Positions 8,878 to 18,303 of a stretch of 64,000 nt of DNA are shown here, piece by piece. Source of the stretch: Nocardioides cavernae (GTDB lineage Bacteria; Actinomycetota; Actinomycetes; Propionibacteriales; Nocardioidaceae). Made by a program: the position numbers and the translations under genes. The DNA is taken from NCBI RefSeq assembly GCF_013410035.1, contig NZ_JACCBW010000002.1, positions 1,178,001 to 1,242,000 of the forward strand, in the 5' to 3' direction. The notes under the pieces are model-generated. The model ran no database searches, had not been told where the DNA came from, and was given only the letters and a program-made list of their open reading frames with translations. The stretch's first letter is position 1. Each line of letters opens with the position of its first letter.

Positions 8878-9552
8878 ATGCTCTACACGGTCGCGCACGG
8901 CGTCATCCCCCCGCTCGTCCGTGCCGTGTGGCGCCCGCGCGTGGAGGGGATCGAGCACGTCCCGACCAGTGGGCCGGTCATCGTGGCAAGCAACCACCTG
9001 TCGTTCTTCGACAGCGTCGTGATCCCGGTGGTCGTGCCGCGCAAGGTCGTCTTCCTCGCCAAGTCCGACTACTTCACCGGCAGCGGCGTCAAGGGGACGT
9101 TCACCCGGGCCTGGTTCGAGGGCCTCGGCATGCTGCCGGTCGACCGGGACGACACCCGCGCCGCGATCGCCAGCCTCGACACCGCGCTGGAGGTCCTCGG
9201 CCGTGGCGAGGCGTTCGGCATCTACCCCGAGGGCACGCGCTCGCGGGACGGCCGGCTCTACCGCGGACGCACCGGCGTCGCCCACCTCGCGCTCACCTCG
9301 GGCGCCCCCGTCCTGCCCGTCGGTCTCACCGGCACCGAGGACATCCAGCCCGTCGGCACCAACCGCCCGCGCGTGGGTCGCGTCGACGTCACCGTCCGCT
9401 TCGGCGAGCCGATCCGGGTCGCGGGGGAGTACGACGGCGTACCCACCGGCCGTGCGCGTCGCGACCTCACCGACCGCATCATGGCCGCGATCGCCGGCCT
9501 CACCGGCCAGGAGCTCGCCGGCGCCTACAACGAGCGCCCGGCCGACGCCTGA
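8878..9552 (+). CDS. Lysophospholipid acyltransferase, PlsC-like
   Basis: A 224-residue acyltransferase. ATG 8878 has CACAAT at 8866-8871, 6 nt upstream, so it may have its own leaderless promoter despite the 4-nt gap from the ATL gene. Block I is ASNHLSFFDSVVIP (the HxxxxD catalytic motif), block II is GMLPVDRDD, block III is GIYPEGTRSRDGRLY, and block IV is APVLPVGLTGT. These are the PlsC motifs of 1-acyl-sn-glycerol-3-phosphate acyltransferases, which make phosphatidic acid at the membrane. The window shows no linked phospholipid genes, so the exact acyl acceptor is not certain. Confidence 0.9.
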   Translation: MLYTVAHGVIPPLVRAVWRPRVEGIEHVPTSGPVIVASNHLSFFDSVVIPVVVPRKVVFLAKSDYFTGSGVKGTFTRAWFEGLGMLPVDRDDTRAAIASLDTALEVLGRGEAFGIYPEGTRSRDGRLYRGRTGVAHLALTSGAPVLPVGLTGTEDIQPVGTNRPRVGRVDVTVRFGEPIRVAGEYDGVPTGRARRDLTDRIMAAIAGLTGQELAGAYNERPADA

Positions 9553-9561
9553 GCCGCCGGG

Positions 9562-9682
9562 CGGTGAGTGAGACACCTTCTCGGCGGTCGGAACGTGCCT
9601 CACGCACCGCCGGGGGTGCGTGAGGCCCGGGTGGCGGTGAGTGAAACACCTTCTCGGCAGTCGGAACGTGCCTCACGCACCG
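9562..9682. repeat. Two copies of a 48-nt palindromic repeat (family R48)
   Basis: Copy A is 9562-9609 and copy B is 9635-9682, each exactly 48 nt. Each begins CGGTGAGTGAG (copy B ends this arm GAA) and ends with the perfect arm CTCACGCACCG, with a conserved inner ACACCTTCTCGGC and GAACGTGC around a short variable centre. The 25-nt spacer contains a partial arm (GTGCGTGAGGC). The pair fills the gap between the convergent plsC and allG genes and ends 1 nt before the allG stop. The same 48-nt element occurs four times at 44974-45196. Each copy can fold into a long hairpin and may act as a bidirectional terminator, or may be a mobile REP-like element. Confidence 0.85.
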
Positions 9683-9683
9683 C

Positions 9684-11084
9684 TCAGGCGGTCGGCACCC
9701 GGGCGGCCAGCGCGGCGAGCGCCTTCGGGAAGATCTCCGCGGGCGGCGTGACGAGGCCCGCGCCGACCTGGCCCACGCCCGCGACCGCGCCGGCCATGCC
9801 GGTGTTGATCTGCGGGAGGATCCCGGTGCGGCAGACCTTCGAGACGTCGATGCCCGTCGGCGTGCCCTGGAACTCCAGCACCGGCACCGACCAGCGCGGG
9901 TTCTCGGCGAGGGTGATCTCGTGCATGCGGCGGGTGGTCGCGAGCGCGTCGGGCACCGAGCCGCCGACGAGGCGGACGATCGCCGGGGCGGTGGCCATCG
10001 CGAAGCCACCGATGCCGGCGGTCTCGGTGATGGCCGAGTCGCCGATGTCGGGGTTGGCGTCGTCGGGGCCGTAGTCCCCGAGGAACAGGCCCTCGGCGAC
10101 CTGCGCCGGGCCGGTGAACCACTCGTCGCCCGTGCCGGACACCTGGATGCCGAAGTCGGTGCCGTTGCGCGCCATCGCCACGACCATCGTCGAGCCGGGC
10201 ACGTCGCGGCCGGCGTCGAGCGCGAGCTTGCAGGCCGGCATGGCGAGGTTGAGGAAGAAGTGGTCGTTGCCGCCGACGAAGCGCAGCACGTCGGCGACGT
10301 CCTTGCCGTCGAAACCGGCGTCCGAGCCGGCGCTCACCATCGCGGGGGAGAGGTCGCGCAGCAGCATGAGCGTGCCGGCGCGGTTGCGGTTGTGCGCCTC
10401 GTCGCCCATCTGCAGCATCTGGGTGAGGATGCCGGTGACGTCGGTCGCCTCCTCGGTGCCGCGCACGGCGGCCTGGAGGAGCGGCCCGAGCACGTCGCCC
10501 ATCCAGCGCAGCCGGGTGAGGACCTCGTCGTTGTAGGCGCCGTAGCGCAGCACCTTGCCGAGACCCTCGTTGAGGGAGCAGTACGTCCGGCGGCCGGTGG
10601 CGCGGTCCTCGAGGACCCACATCCACATGGACGGCGTGACCACGCCGGCCATCGGCCCGACGGCGCTGCGGTGGTGGCACGGCTCGAGGCTGACGTTGCT
10701 GCCGGACTCGAAGAGCGCGGCCGCGTCCTCGGGGTCGTCGACCAGTCCCTCGAGCGCGGCACCGCCCATCAGGGCTCCGCGGAGGGGACCGGAGGTCCGC
10801 GCCCACTCGATGGGCGGGCCGGCGTGCAGGAACTGGCCCTTCTCGAGGCCGAGCACCTCGCTGGCGGGGGCGACGTCGACGAGGTGGGCGGTGACGCCGA
10901 GCATCGCCTCGACGGCCCTGCGGTTGGCCTCCGGTCGCCGCGGGTCGGTCGCGACCGCGGCGAGGTCGGTCTCCGTGCCGGGCATCGGCGGGCGCCAGTC
11001 CACGCGCTCGACGTCGACGGCCTGTGCGGCGACGGCGTCGGCGAACATGTCGGCGCCGACGCTCACGATCGTGGTGTCGGTCAT
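9684..11084 (-). CDS. allG: AllG-like DUF1116 protein (carbamoyltransferase subunit)
   Basis: A 466-residue DUF1116 (YlbE) protein. ATG 11084 overlaps the stop of fdrA by 4 nt. Recognisable features are PLRGALMGGAALEGL, the GSNVSLEPCHHRSAVGPMAG segment, TYCSLNEGLGKVLRYGA and QMGDEAHNRNRAG, all typical of YlbE. In E. coli the neighbouring fdrA, ylbE and ylbF products (AllF, AllG, AllH) were assigned as the oxamic transcarbamylase that phosphorolyses oxalurate to oxamate and carbamoyl phosphate. All three are present here as one overlapping operon, transcribed H-F-G. The substrate here is unknown, and a ring-opening amidohydrolase at 37.3 kb suggests ureidomalonate or a related ureido acid. Confidence 0.85.
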   Translation of the reverse strand: MTDTTIVSVGADMFADAVAAQAVDVERVDWRPPMPGTETDLAAVATDPRRPEANRRAVEAMLGVTAHLVDVAPASEVLGLEKGQFLHAGPPIEWARTSGPLRGALMGGAALEGLVDDPEDAAALFESGSNVSLEPCHHRSAVGPMAGVVTPSMWMWVLEDRATGRRTYCSLNEGLGKVLRYGAYNDEVLTRLRWMGDVLGPLLQAAVRGTEEATDVTGILTQMLQMGDEAHNRNRAGTLMLLRDLSPAMVSAGSDAGFDGKDVADVLRFVGGNDHFFLNLAMPACKLALDAGRDVPGSTMVVAMARNGTDFGIQVSGTGDEWFTGPAQVAEGLFLGDYGPDDANPDIGDSAITETAGIGGFAMATAPAIVRLVGGSVPDALATTRRMHEITLAENPRWSVPVLEFQGTPTGIDVSKVCRTGILPQINTGMAGAVAGVGQVGAGLVTPPAEIFPKALAALAARVPTA

Positions 11085-12589
11085 CGGGCGGCTCCTTCGG
11101 ATCGGCTGATGAGCTCCAGCGCGCGGCGGGTCGCCGACGCGTTGGACAGGTGCACCTCGGCGCCGGCGGCGACGAGCGCGTCGCGCTGGGCCTCGAGTCC
11201 CTGGGGGTCGAGGTCGGTGCCGACGAGGCTGACGACCACCGGCACCGGACGCTCGCGGCGGGCCGCGACGATCTCCGGCGCGAGCAGCGCGGCGGGGTCG
11301 GGCTCGGCCCCGTGGCCCAGGACCAGGTCGAGCAGGATGACCCCGGTGGCCGGGTCGGCGGCCGCCCGGGCGAGCTGCTCGTTGCGCAGCGTCGGGTCGA
11401 TCATCGGGTGGGCGCGGCCCTGCGTGAGCGCGTCGTCGCCGAAGTCGACGAACGTGTGGTCGTCGACGAGCAGCTCGTCGCCGAGGGCGAGCTCCTCGGA
11501 GAGGGGGATGTTGCTGCGCACCGGGCCGAGCACGTCGGTCGCCATCAGCATCGACTCGTCGCAGAGCGTCCCGCCGACGAACAGGCCGCGCAGCAGCGGT
11601 CCGGTCGCCGGGCCGGTGTTGTCCGCGCCGTGGACCGGCCAGGCGGGAGCCTCGTGGCCGAGCCGGGCCAGGACGGCCTCGGCGACGGCGGTGAGGTCGC
11701 GCTGGCCGCGCCCGAGCAGGCCGAGCTCGACGGGGGTGCCGAGGGCGTCGCTCTCCCGGGCCAGGGCGTCGGCGACGTCGGGGGCGGGCGGCTTGGAGAC
11801 CACCACGACGAGGTCGACGTCCGGGTCGGCGTCGAGCCGGCGCAGCGCCTCGCGGGTGGCGAGCCCGCCGACGGCAGCCGACAGGTCGCGGCCGCCGACG
11901 CCCAGCGCGTGGCGTACGCCCACGCCGTCGAGGCTGGCGCCCGCGTGGTGCAGCAGCGCCAGGAGCTGCTGGCAGCCGGTGCCGGACGCGGCGACGAGGC
12001 CGATCCGGCCGGGGCGGACCGTGTTGGCGAACCCGAGCCCGACGCCGTCGATGACCGCCGTGCCGCAGTCGGGTCCCATGACCAGGGCGCCGCGGGAGGC
12101 GGCGTACGTCTTGAGCGCGACCTCCTCGGCGACCGGGACGTTGTCGCTGAAGGCCATCACGTCGTGGCCGGCCTCGAGCGCGTCCATCGCCTCCACGGTC
12201 GCGCTGGCCCCGGGGACCGAGACGAGGGCGACGGCGCCGGCACCCGTACGGCGCAGCGCTGCCGTGGTCGTGCGCGGCGGCGCGACGGTGGTGTCGCCCG
12301 AGGTGGGGCGGGTCGGAGCGAGTGCGGCGTCGACGGCGGCGAGCGCCTGGGCGGCGTCGGCCCCTTCCTCGAGCCGCAGCGCGACCACCATGTCGTTCGG
12401 CGAGGAGGCCGGGACGGTGAAGCCCATCCCCTCGAGCACCTCGAGGTTGAGCCCGGTCGCCATGGCGACCTGCGCGGTCACCACCCCGGGCGTGGCCTGC
12501 ACCGATCGACTGACCTGCAGCAGGGTCACCGAGTCGGCGTACGCGCCGCTGCGCAGCTCGACGTGGTCCGTGGTCAGGGGTGTTGTCAT
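11081..12589 (-). CDS. fdrA: FdrA/AllF-like acyl-CoA synthetase-fold subunit
   Basis: A 502-residue protein starting at ATG 12589, overlapping allH and allG by 4 nt each. It has the succinyl-CoA-synthetase-like fold of FdrA. The N-terminal segment includes ATGLNLEVLEGMGF. A CoA-ligase-type region follows with LVMGPDCGTAVIDGVGLGFA, GRIGLVAASGTGCQQLLALL and HALGVGGRDLSAAVGG. The second half includes LFVGGTLCDESM and ILLDLVLGHGAEPDPA. Length (about 500-555 in the family) is normal. With DUF1116 and DUF2877 it should form an AllFGH-type phosphorolytic carbamoyltransferase. FdrA was named from a dominant suppressor of ftsH defects, not from this reaction. Confidence 0.88.
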   Translation of the reverse strand: MTTPLTTDHVELRSGAYADSVTLLQVSRSVQATPGVVTAQVAMATGLNLEVLEGMGFTVPASSPNDMVVALRLEEGADAAQALAAVDAALAPTRPTSGDTTVAPPRTTTAALRRTGAGAVALVSVPGASATVEAMDALEAGHDVMAFSDNVPVAEEVALKTYAASRGALVMGPDCGTAVIDGVGLGFANTVRPGRIGLVAASGTGCQQLLALLHHAGASLDGVGVRHALGVGGRDLSAAVGGLATREALRRLDADPDVDLVVVVSKPPAPDVADALARESDALGTPVELGLLGRGQRDLTAVAEAVLARLGHEAPAWPVHGADNTGPATGPLLRGLFVGGTLCDESMLMATDVLGPVRSNIPLSEELALGDELLVDDHTFVDFGDDALTQGRAHPMIDPTLRNEQLARAAADPATGVILLDLVLGHGAEPDPAALLAPEIVAARRERPVPVVVSLVGTDLDPQGLEAQRDALVAAGAEVHLSNASATRRALELISRSEGAAR

Positions 12590-13347
12590 GCGGCCCTCCC
12601 AGAGGCGTCGTGGAGCGAGGTGAGTGCGAGGCGGGCGCCGGCCATCAGGCCGGCCCCCGAGGTGGCGCCGACAGCGAGGAGCGCGGCGGCGGTGGTGTCG
12701 GTCGGATCAGCCAGCCAGTCCGCCAGCTGGGGCAGTGCCTCGCCGCGCAGGGCGCAGTCGAGGAGCGTGGCGGAGAGCAGGGTGGTCAGGCCCAGCCGAC
12801 GGCGTACGGCTGCCGCCAGCACGTCGTCGGGCCGGTCGAGGGCGGCACGGGCGGCGAACCAGCCCGCGAGCACGTCGTCGCCGAGCGGGGTGAGGCCCGG
12901 GCCGCGCCCCACCAGGCGGTCGAGGTCGGCGACGGTCAGCCGTCCGTCGACGGGCAGGTCGAGGCCGGACGTCGCGGAGATCTCACGTGCGGACCGCGCT
13001 CCGGGGTGACGCCCGACGCGGGTGACCCGCGGGTCGGCGAGCCGGGCGACCCGGACGGTGCGGTCGCTGACGACCAGGGCGCCGTCGCGCACGCCCACGA
13101 CCGGCTCGAGCACGCCGAGGTCGGGAAGCGTCGAGGCCAGGCCGCACGGCACGCGGGTCGCGCCCGACGACAGGAGCCCCAGCGCCCAGCCGTCGAGGTC
13201 GACGTAGATCGCGGTGCTGCTCGCGTGGACCACCTCGCGGGGTCCGTCGGGGGCCGCGGCCAGCCGGGACGCGACACGCGTCGGTGCAGCCACCGGGATG
13301 GGGCGGGGGATCACCTTCCCGACGCTAGCGGCCCGTGCGACACTCAT
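12586..13347 (-). CDS. allH: AllH-like DUF2877 protein
   Basis: About 253 residues. The DUF2877 signature GRGPGLTPLGDDVLAGWFAA is clear near the middle, followed by TTLLSATLLDCALRGEALPQL and a C-terminal ALLAVGATSGAGLMAGA. It is the first gene of the allH-fdrA-allG operon; its stop overlaps fdrA by 4 nt. The start is uncertain. ATG 13347 (MSVARAAS) has an AGGA 11 nt upstream, but GTG codons about 10 and 17 codons later are also possible. Only 33 nt separate ATG 13347 from the divergent pucR-like start, so the promoter must lie in or near this gap, consistent with control by the divergent regulator. Confidence 0.83.
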   Translation of the reverse strand: MSVARAASVGKVIPRPIPVAAPTRVASRLAAAPDGPREVVHASSTAIYVDLDGWALGLLSSGATRVPCGLASTLPDLGVLEPVVGVRDGALVVSDRTVRVARLADPRVTRVGRHPGARSAREISATSGLDLPVDGRLTVADLDRLVGRGPGLTPLGDDVLAGWFAARAALDRPDDVLAAAVRRRLGLTTLLSATLLDCALRGEALPQLADWLADPTDTTAAALLAVGATSGAGLMAGARLALTSLHDASGRAA

Positions 13348-13380
13348 CCGATGTGAGTTCCTGACAAGCAGGGGGCGGAA

Positions 13381-14652
13381 GTGGGCCAAGACTTGATAAG
13401 CGACCCGGACGCGGTCGCCGCGCTCGAGCGTGCGGACGCGCTGCACACGGCGCTCTCGCACATCGTGCTGGAGGGCGGCGACCTCGACGCGATCGCCGAG
13501 TCGGTGGGCGCCGCGCTCGGGTGCGGCGTCGTCTTCACCTCGACCGACGGACGGGAGCGCGCGGCGCACCTCGACGAGGCGCAGCGCGCCGCGCTCGGCG
13601 CGGCCGAGCTGCTCGACCCGACCGGTCGCCTGCGCGTGGAGCGGATCGACCCGGACGGCACCAGGGTCGGCGACGGGGAGGCACTGGTGCGCCGCGTCGT
13701 CGCGGCCGGTGTCGACCTGGCCCGCATTATCGCGGTCCGCCCGGACGGCAGGATCCACTCCTCCGACGTGCACGCGCTGGAGCGCGCGGCGATCGTCGCC
13801 GCGCTGCTCGTGACCCGCGTCGAGGCGATCACGGCCGTGGAGAACAAGTACCGCGGCGACTTCCTGCGTGACGTGTTCCTCGGCCGCGCCGGGGAGCAGG
13901 ACTACGTCTCGGAGCACGCGCAGGCCTTCGGCTGGCAGCTCGACCGTCCGGTGCTGGTGGTCGTGGCGGTGCTCGACCCCGAGGCGATGGCCGCGCTCGA
14001 GCCCGACCCGGAGGACCGTCGCGCCTGGCAGGACCGGTTCGCCCACGCGTGGCGACAGGTGTCCGCGGCCGCCGACGGCTCGATCGCCTCCGTGGCGTTC
14101 AGCCGGGAGGTGGTCACGCTCGTCCCCGTCGATCCCGCGGCGCCGCCGACCGACGCCCACCTGGCGGTCGACCGCATCATCGACGGCGTGCGCGGCGACC
14201 GTGGCGGCGGCCGGATCGCGTTCTCCGCCGGGGTGAGCCGGGTCGCGCAAGGTCTCGTGGAGCTGCCCGAGGCGTTCCGCCAGGCGCAGCGCGCGGTCGA
14301 GATCGGACGTCGGGTCCACGGCGGGGGATCGGTGACGAGGTTCGACCAGCTCGGCCTGCACCGCCTGCTCGCGCTCGTGCCCGACGGGTCCGAGCTGACG
14401 GCGTTCGCCGCCGACGTGCTCGGCCCGCTCGCGGAGCGGACGCCCGAGGCCGCCGACCTGCGCGAGACGCTGCAGGTGCTGCTCGACACCAACTTCAACG
14501 TCGCGGAGGCCGCCCGCGCGCAGTTCTTCCACTACAACACGATGCGCTACCGCGTCGGCAAGCTGCAGCGGATCCTCGGCCCGGTCGCCACCGACCCGCA
14601 CCTTCGCCTCGACGTGGCCGTGGCGCTGCGGGCGCTGGAGATCGTGGGCTGA
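13381..14652 (+). CDS. PucR family transcriptional regulator
   Basis: A 423-residue regulator. Start GTG 13381 has GGGGGCGGA upstream. The N-terminal half has a GAF/PucR-type sensory segment, the middle has a GGDEF-like degenerate CdaR domain (RIAFSAGVSRVAQGLVELPEAF and AVEIGR), and the C terminus holds the PucR helix-turn-helix: LRETLQVLLDTNFNVAEAAR, then FFHYNTMRYRVGKLQRILG. PucR proteins control purine degradation in Bacillus, and relatives control other nitrogen-compound catabolism. It is divergent from allH-fdrA-allG and followed by an NCS2 permease, so it is the best candidate regulator of the 9.7-22.7 kb island. A TGACAAG motif in the 33-nt promoter gap recurs upstream of the permease. 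Confidence 0.9.
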   Translation: MGQDLISDPDAVAALERADALHTALSHIVLEGGDLDAIAESVGAALGCGVVFTSTDGRERAAHLDEAQRAALGAAELLDPTGRLRVERIDPDGTRVGDGEALVRRVVAAGVDLARIIAVRPDGRIHSSDVHALERAAIVAALLVTRVEAITAVENKYRGDFLRDVFLGRAGEQDYVSEHAQAFGWQLDRPVLVVVAVLDPEAMAALEPDPEDRRAWQDRFAHAWRQVSAAADGSIASVAFSREVVTLVPVDPAAPPTDAHLAVDRIIDGVRGDRGGGRIAFSAGVSRVAQGLVELPEAFRQAQRAVEIGRRVHGGGSVTRFDQLGLHRLLALVPDGSELTAFAADVLGPLAERTPEAADLRETLQVLLDTNFNVAEAARAQFFHYNTMRYRVGKLQRILGPVATDPHLRLDVAVALRALEIVG

Positions 14653-14726
14653 CGGGTGCCGGGCTGGCGTACGGCCGGGCGCGGTTCACCCCCGGGCCCT
14701 CCGGGTCACCGTGGCCTCCTGCCGGG

Positions 14727-14817
14727 TAGTCCAGTGACGGATGGTTGCCCGACTGCGGTAGTCCAGTGGCGAATGGCTGTGCGACGGGCCGCAGGACAAC
14801 CGTTCGTCACTGGACTA
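14727..14817. repeat. Three copies of a 24-nt repeat, two direct and one inverted
   Basis: Copies at 14727-14750 and 14759-14782 read forward and the third at 14794-14817 reads on the other strand. All begin TAGTCCAGTG(A/G)CG and continue (G/A)A(T/C)GG(T/C)TG. Copies 1 and 3 differ at only a few positions, and copy 2 and copy 3 can pair across a short loop. The cluster sits between the convergent pucR-like and GNAT genes. Copy 3 overlaps the GNAT 3' end, encoding its last residues and stop codon. No similarity to the 48-nt family is seen. Confidence 0.8.
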
Positions 14818-15352
14818 TCCCGACGGGGCGCACCCCGAACCACTGCTCGGCCCCGAACTCCTCGAAGCGCTCGACCTCGGCGAACCCCAGCCGCCCGGCG
14901 AGGGCGACCGAGCGCGCGTTGGCGACCTGGGTGCACAGGACCGCCGGCTCGCCGAGGTGCTCGTCGGACCATGCCAGCAGCGCGGCGCAGGACTCGCGGG
15001 CGTACCCGTGCCCCCACGCGCTGACGGGGAGCAGGTAGCTGAGCTCGAGGGCCGGGCCGTCCACCGGTGACCGACCCGGCCGACCGGGCTCGCGCCGGCT
15101 GAGGCCGACCCAGCCCACGAACCGCCCGTCGAGGTCGGCGACCAGCTGTCCGGGCTGGTCGGCCGGGACCTGCGGCATGGTCCGCGCCATCTCGTCCCGG
15201 TCGCGCGCCCCGCCGAGGTGGCGGTTGACGTCGGGGTCGGCCGCGAGGTCGAGGAAGGACTCCCGATCCGCAGCCGTCGGCGGCCGCAGGACCAGGCGCT
15301 CGGTGCGGAGGGGAGGGGGCGGCCAGCCGTCGACGATGAGAGGCAGACCCAT
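14807..15352 (-). CDS. GNAT family N-acetyltransferase
   Basis: A 181-residue protein of the RimJ/RimL-like GNAT group. It opens with LRTERLVLRPPTAADRESFL, has the central LSYLLPVSAWGHGYARESCAALL (acetyl-CoA pyrophosphate loop of the Q/RxxGxG/A type as WGHGYA) and ends with NARSVALAGRLGFAEVERF. ATG 15352 has TAGCCT at 15365-15360, 7 nt upstream and no Shine-Dalgarno, so it is likely leaderless. The final codons ATA-GTC-CAG-TGA lie inside a copy of the 24-nt repeat, so the repeat has either supplied or replaced the original C terminus. Substrate unknown. Confidence 0.88.
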   Translation of the reverse strand: MGLPLIVDGWPPPPLRTERLVLRPPTAADRESFLDLAADPDVNRHLGGARDRDEMARTMPQVPADQPGQLVADLDGRFVGWVGLSRREPGRPGRSPVDGPALELSYLLPVSAWGHGYARESCAALLAWSDEHLGEPAVLCTQVANARSVALAGRLGFAEVERFEEFGAEQWFGVRPVGIVQ

Positions 15353-15507
15353 GCACCCAAGGCTAGTGACGGCGCGAACGCGCCCAAGAACTTGTCATCG
15401 AACCCGGCGTTCCTTCGGCAAGTGTCGCCAGTGAGGGTGTGAGATGGGCCGCACTAGTTTGAGGCATCTCGGGTACTCACCCCCCTTGCGAATCTGGAGG
15501 CCTGGTC
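15353..15507 (+). promoter_or_regulatory. Divergent intergenic region upstream of NCS2 permease
   Basis: 155 nt without a gene. CTTGTCA at 15391-15397 is the reverse complement of TGACAAG found at 13362-13368 in the allH-pucR gap. TAGTTT at 15455-15460 is a possible -10 for the permease, with no convincing -35. GGAGG followed by 7 nt precedes ATG 15508. TAGCCT at 15365-15360 on the minus strand is the presumed -10 of the GNAT gene. All assignments are by eye. Confidence 0.4.
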
Positions 15508-16938
15508 ATGTCGATGTTCAAGTGGGAAGTGGTCGATCCCGGACCGGGTGAGGCCGTCGCGCCGCAGCAGCGGCTGGCCTGGGGCAAGACCGTGGGCCTC
15601 GGCGCGCAGCACGTCGTGGCCATGTTCGGCGCCACCTTCGTCTTCCCGATCGTCATGGGGTTGAACGCCAACCTCGCGATCATGATGAGCGGCATCGCGA
15701 CGATCTGCTTCCTCCTGATCGTCAAGGGCAAGGTCCCCAGCTACCTCGGCACCAGCGCCTCGTTCGTCGGCGGCGCGGCCGCGATCTACGCGCAGGGCGG
15801 CGGCCCGGCCGACGTCACCGGCGCGATCATGGTGTCCGGCATCGTCCTCGCCCTCGTCGGTGTGGCGATCCACTTCGCCGGTCCCGGCTTCGTCAACAGC
15901 CTGCTGCCGCCCGTCGTCACCGGCGGTGTGGTGCTCCTCATCGGCTTCAACCTCGCCCGCGTGGCGACCGGCATCTACATGCCGGCCGACCGCTGGGTCG
16001 CCCTCATCACGATGTTCGCCGTGATCCTGATGGCCGTCGGCCTGAAGGGCTTCCTGGGCCGGATCGCGATCTTCCTCGGCCTCGTCTTCGGCTTCGTCCT
16101 CTCGCTCCTCTTCGACGCCATCGGCGTCGGTGGTGTCGAGGGCGACCGCGTCGACTGGACCAACGTCAAGGCCGCCGACTGGTTCGGCTTCCCGCCGCAC
16201 ACCGCCGAGGGCCTCGTCGGCAACCAGAGCCCGTTCGGCGGGGCCAACAACCTCGCCGAGGTGGGCTGGCACCTGCCCAACCTCTCCCTCACCTTCACCC
16301 TGCTCGCCCTGCCCGCCGTGATCGCGCTGGTCGCAGAGAACATGGGCCACGTCAAGGCGGTGTCCGGCATGACCGGCCAGGACCTCGACCCCGTGATGGG
16401 CAAGGCGGTCGCGGCCGACGGTGTCGGCACCACCATCGCGTCGTTCGTCGGCGGCTCGCCGACCACCACCTACGCGGAGAACATCGGCGTCATGGCGGCG
16501 ACGCGGGTCTACTCCACCGCGGCCTACTTCGTGGCGGCGATCGTGGCGATCCTGTTCGGCTTCGTGCCCAAGTTCGGCGCGCTCGTCGCGACCACGCCCA
16601 GTGGCGTGCTGGGCGGCATCACGCTCGTGCTCTACGGCATGATCGGCCTGCTCGGCGCGAAGATCTGGGTCGAGAACCAGGTCAACTTCGCCAACCCCGT
16701 CAACCTGGTCCCGGTGGCGGCCGGCCTGACGATGGGCATCGGCCTCGCCGACAACGCGTTCTTCAACGTGACCTCAGACTTCCCGCTCGGCGGCATCGCC
16801 ATGGGCACGCTGATCATCGTCGTGGGCTACCACCTGGCGCGTACGGTCGCTCGTGCCGCCGGCACCGACCACGACGGCGGTGCGGTGCTCGCCGTCGGCG
16901 ACGAGGGCGCCCACCGGACGACAGACGAGACGAAGTAG
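15508..16938 (+). CDS. NCS2 family uracil/xanthine permease
   Basis: A 476-residue transporter with about 12-14 membrane segments. Start ATG 15508 has GGAGG 7 nt upstream. Family motifs: GAQHVVAMFGATFVFPIVMG in TM1, SYLGTSASFVG in TM3, ALVAENMGHVKAV containing the conserved Glu of TM8, and the signature VGGSPTTTYAENIGVMAATRV in TM10. NCS2 proteins import uracil, xanthine, uric acid or related bases with protons or sodium. TTYAENIGV is typical of the uracil/uracil-xanthine branch. It leads into the molybdenum hydroxylase genes (4-nt gap), so its cargo is probably the substrate of that hydroxylase. Confidence 0.93.
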   Translation: MSMFKWEVVDPGPGEAVAPQQRLAWGKTVGLGAQHVVAMFGATFVFPIVMGLNANLAIMMSGIATICFLLIVKGKVPSYLGTSASFVGGAAAIYAQGGGPADVTGAIMVSGIVLALVGVAIHFAGPGFVNSLLPPVVTGGVVLLIGFNLARVATGIYMPADRWVALITMFAVILMAVGLKGFLGRIAIFLGLVFGFVLSLLFDAIGVGGVEGDRVDWTNVKAADWFGFPPHTAEGLVGNQSPFGGANNLAEVGWHLPNLSLTFTLLALPAVIALVAENMGHVKAVSGMTGQDLDPVMGKAVAADGVGTTIASFVGGSPTTTYAENIGVMAATRVYSTAAYFVAAIVAILFGFVPKFGALVATTPSGVLGGITLVLYGMIGLLGAKIWVENQVNFANPVNLVPVAAGLTMGIGLADNAFFNVTSDFPLGGIAMGTLIIVVGYHLARTVARAAGTDHDGGAVLAVGDEGAHRTTDETK

Positions 16939-16942
16939 CCCC

Positions 16943-17781
16943 ATGAAGCCAGCACCCTTCGCCTACCTGCGACCGTCCACCCTCGAGGAAGCACTCGCGG
17001 CGCTCGCGGACACGCAGGGGGCGAAGGTGCTGGCCGGCGGCCAGTCGCTCGTCCCGCTGCTCTCGATGCGCCTGGCCGCACCGTCGACCCTCGTCGACAT
17101 CAACGGGCTCCCCGACCTCGACGGCATCGCCGCTGACGCCGCCGGGGTCCGGATCGGGGCCCTCGCCCGCCACGCCGACGTGCTCGCCTCGGCCGAGGCG
17201 TCCGCCTCCCAGCCGCTCATCGGGATGGCCCTGAGCCACGTCGCGCACCCGACGATCCGCAACCGGGGCACCACCGTCGGCTCGATCGTCCACGCCGACG
17301 CCGCGGCCGAGATGCCGATGGTGCTCCGCCTGCTCGACGGCACGGTCGACGTCGCGTCGGTGCGCGGGCGCCGCACGGTCCCCGCCGCCGACCTCTTCGC
17401 CGGCCCGCTCGAGTCGACGCTGGCCCACGACGAGGTGGCCGTCGAGGCGTTCTTCCCGGCGCTCGCGCCCGGCGGCGGCGTCGCCTTCTCCGAGGTCGCC
17501 CGCCGCCACGGCGACTACGCCCTCGTCGGCGTCGCCGCCCTCGTCGACACCGAGGGGGGAGAGGTCACCCGCGCGCGGATCGGCTTCGTGTCGGTCAGCG
17601 ACGTCCCGACGGTCGTCGACGTCTCCGACGCGCTCGACGACCCCGCCGGAGCGGCGCTCGCCGAGCTCGAGCCGGCCGACGACATTCACGCGACCGCCGC
17701 CTACCGCGCGCACCTGGTCAAGGTGCTCACCCCGCGGGTGCTGGCCGACGCGATCCACCACGCCCGCGAGAGGACAGGTGC

Positions 17782-17785
<4 letters not shown>
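16943..17785 (+). CDS. FAD-binding subunit of molybdenum hydroxylase (CoxM/XdhB type)
   Basis: 280 residues, from ATG 16943 (MKPAPFAYLRPSTLEEALAA), 4 nt after the permease stop. The FAD-binding motifs are VLAGGQSLVPLLSMR and NRGTTVGSIVHADAAAEMP, standard for CoxM/XdhC-type subunits. The C-terminal CO_deh_flav_C domain follows. Its stop overlaps the 2Fe-2S subunit start by 4 nt. In the family this subunit passes electrons from the 2Fe-2S clusters to an acceptor. Confidence 0.93.
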
Positions 17786-18299
<514 letters not shown>

Positions 18300-18303
<4 letters not shown>

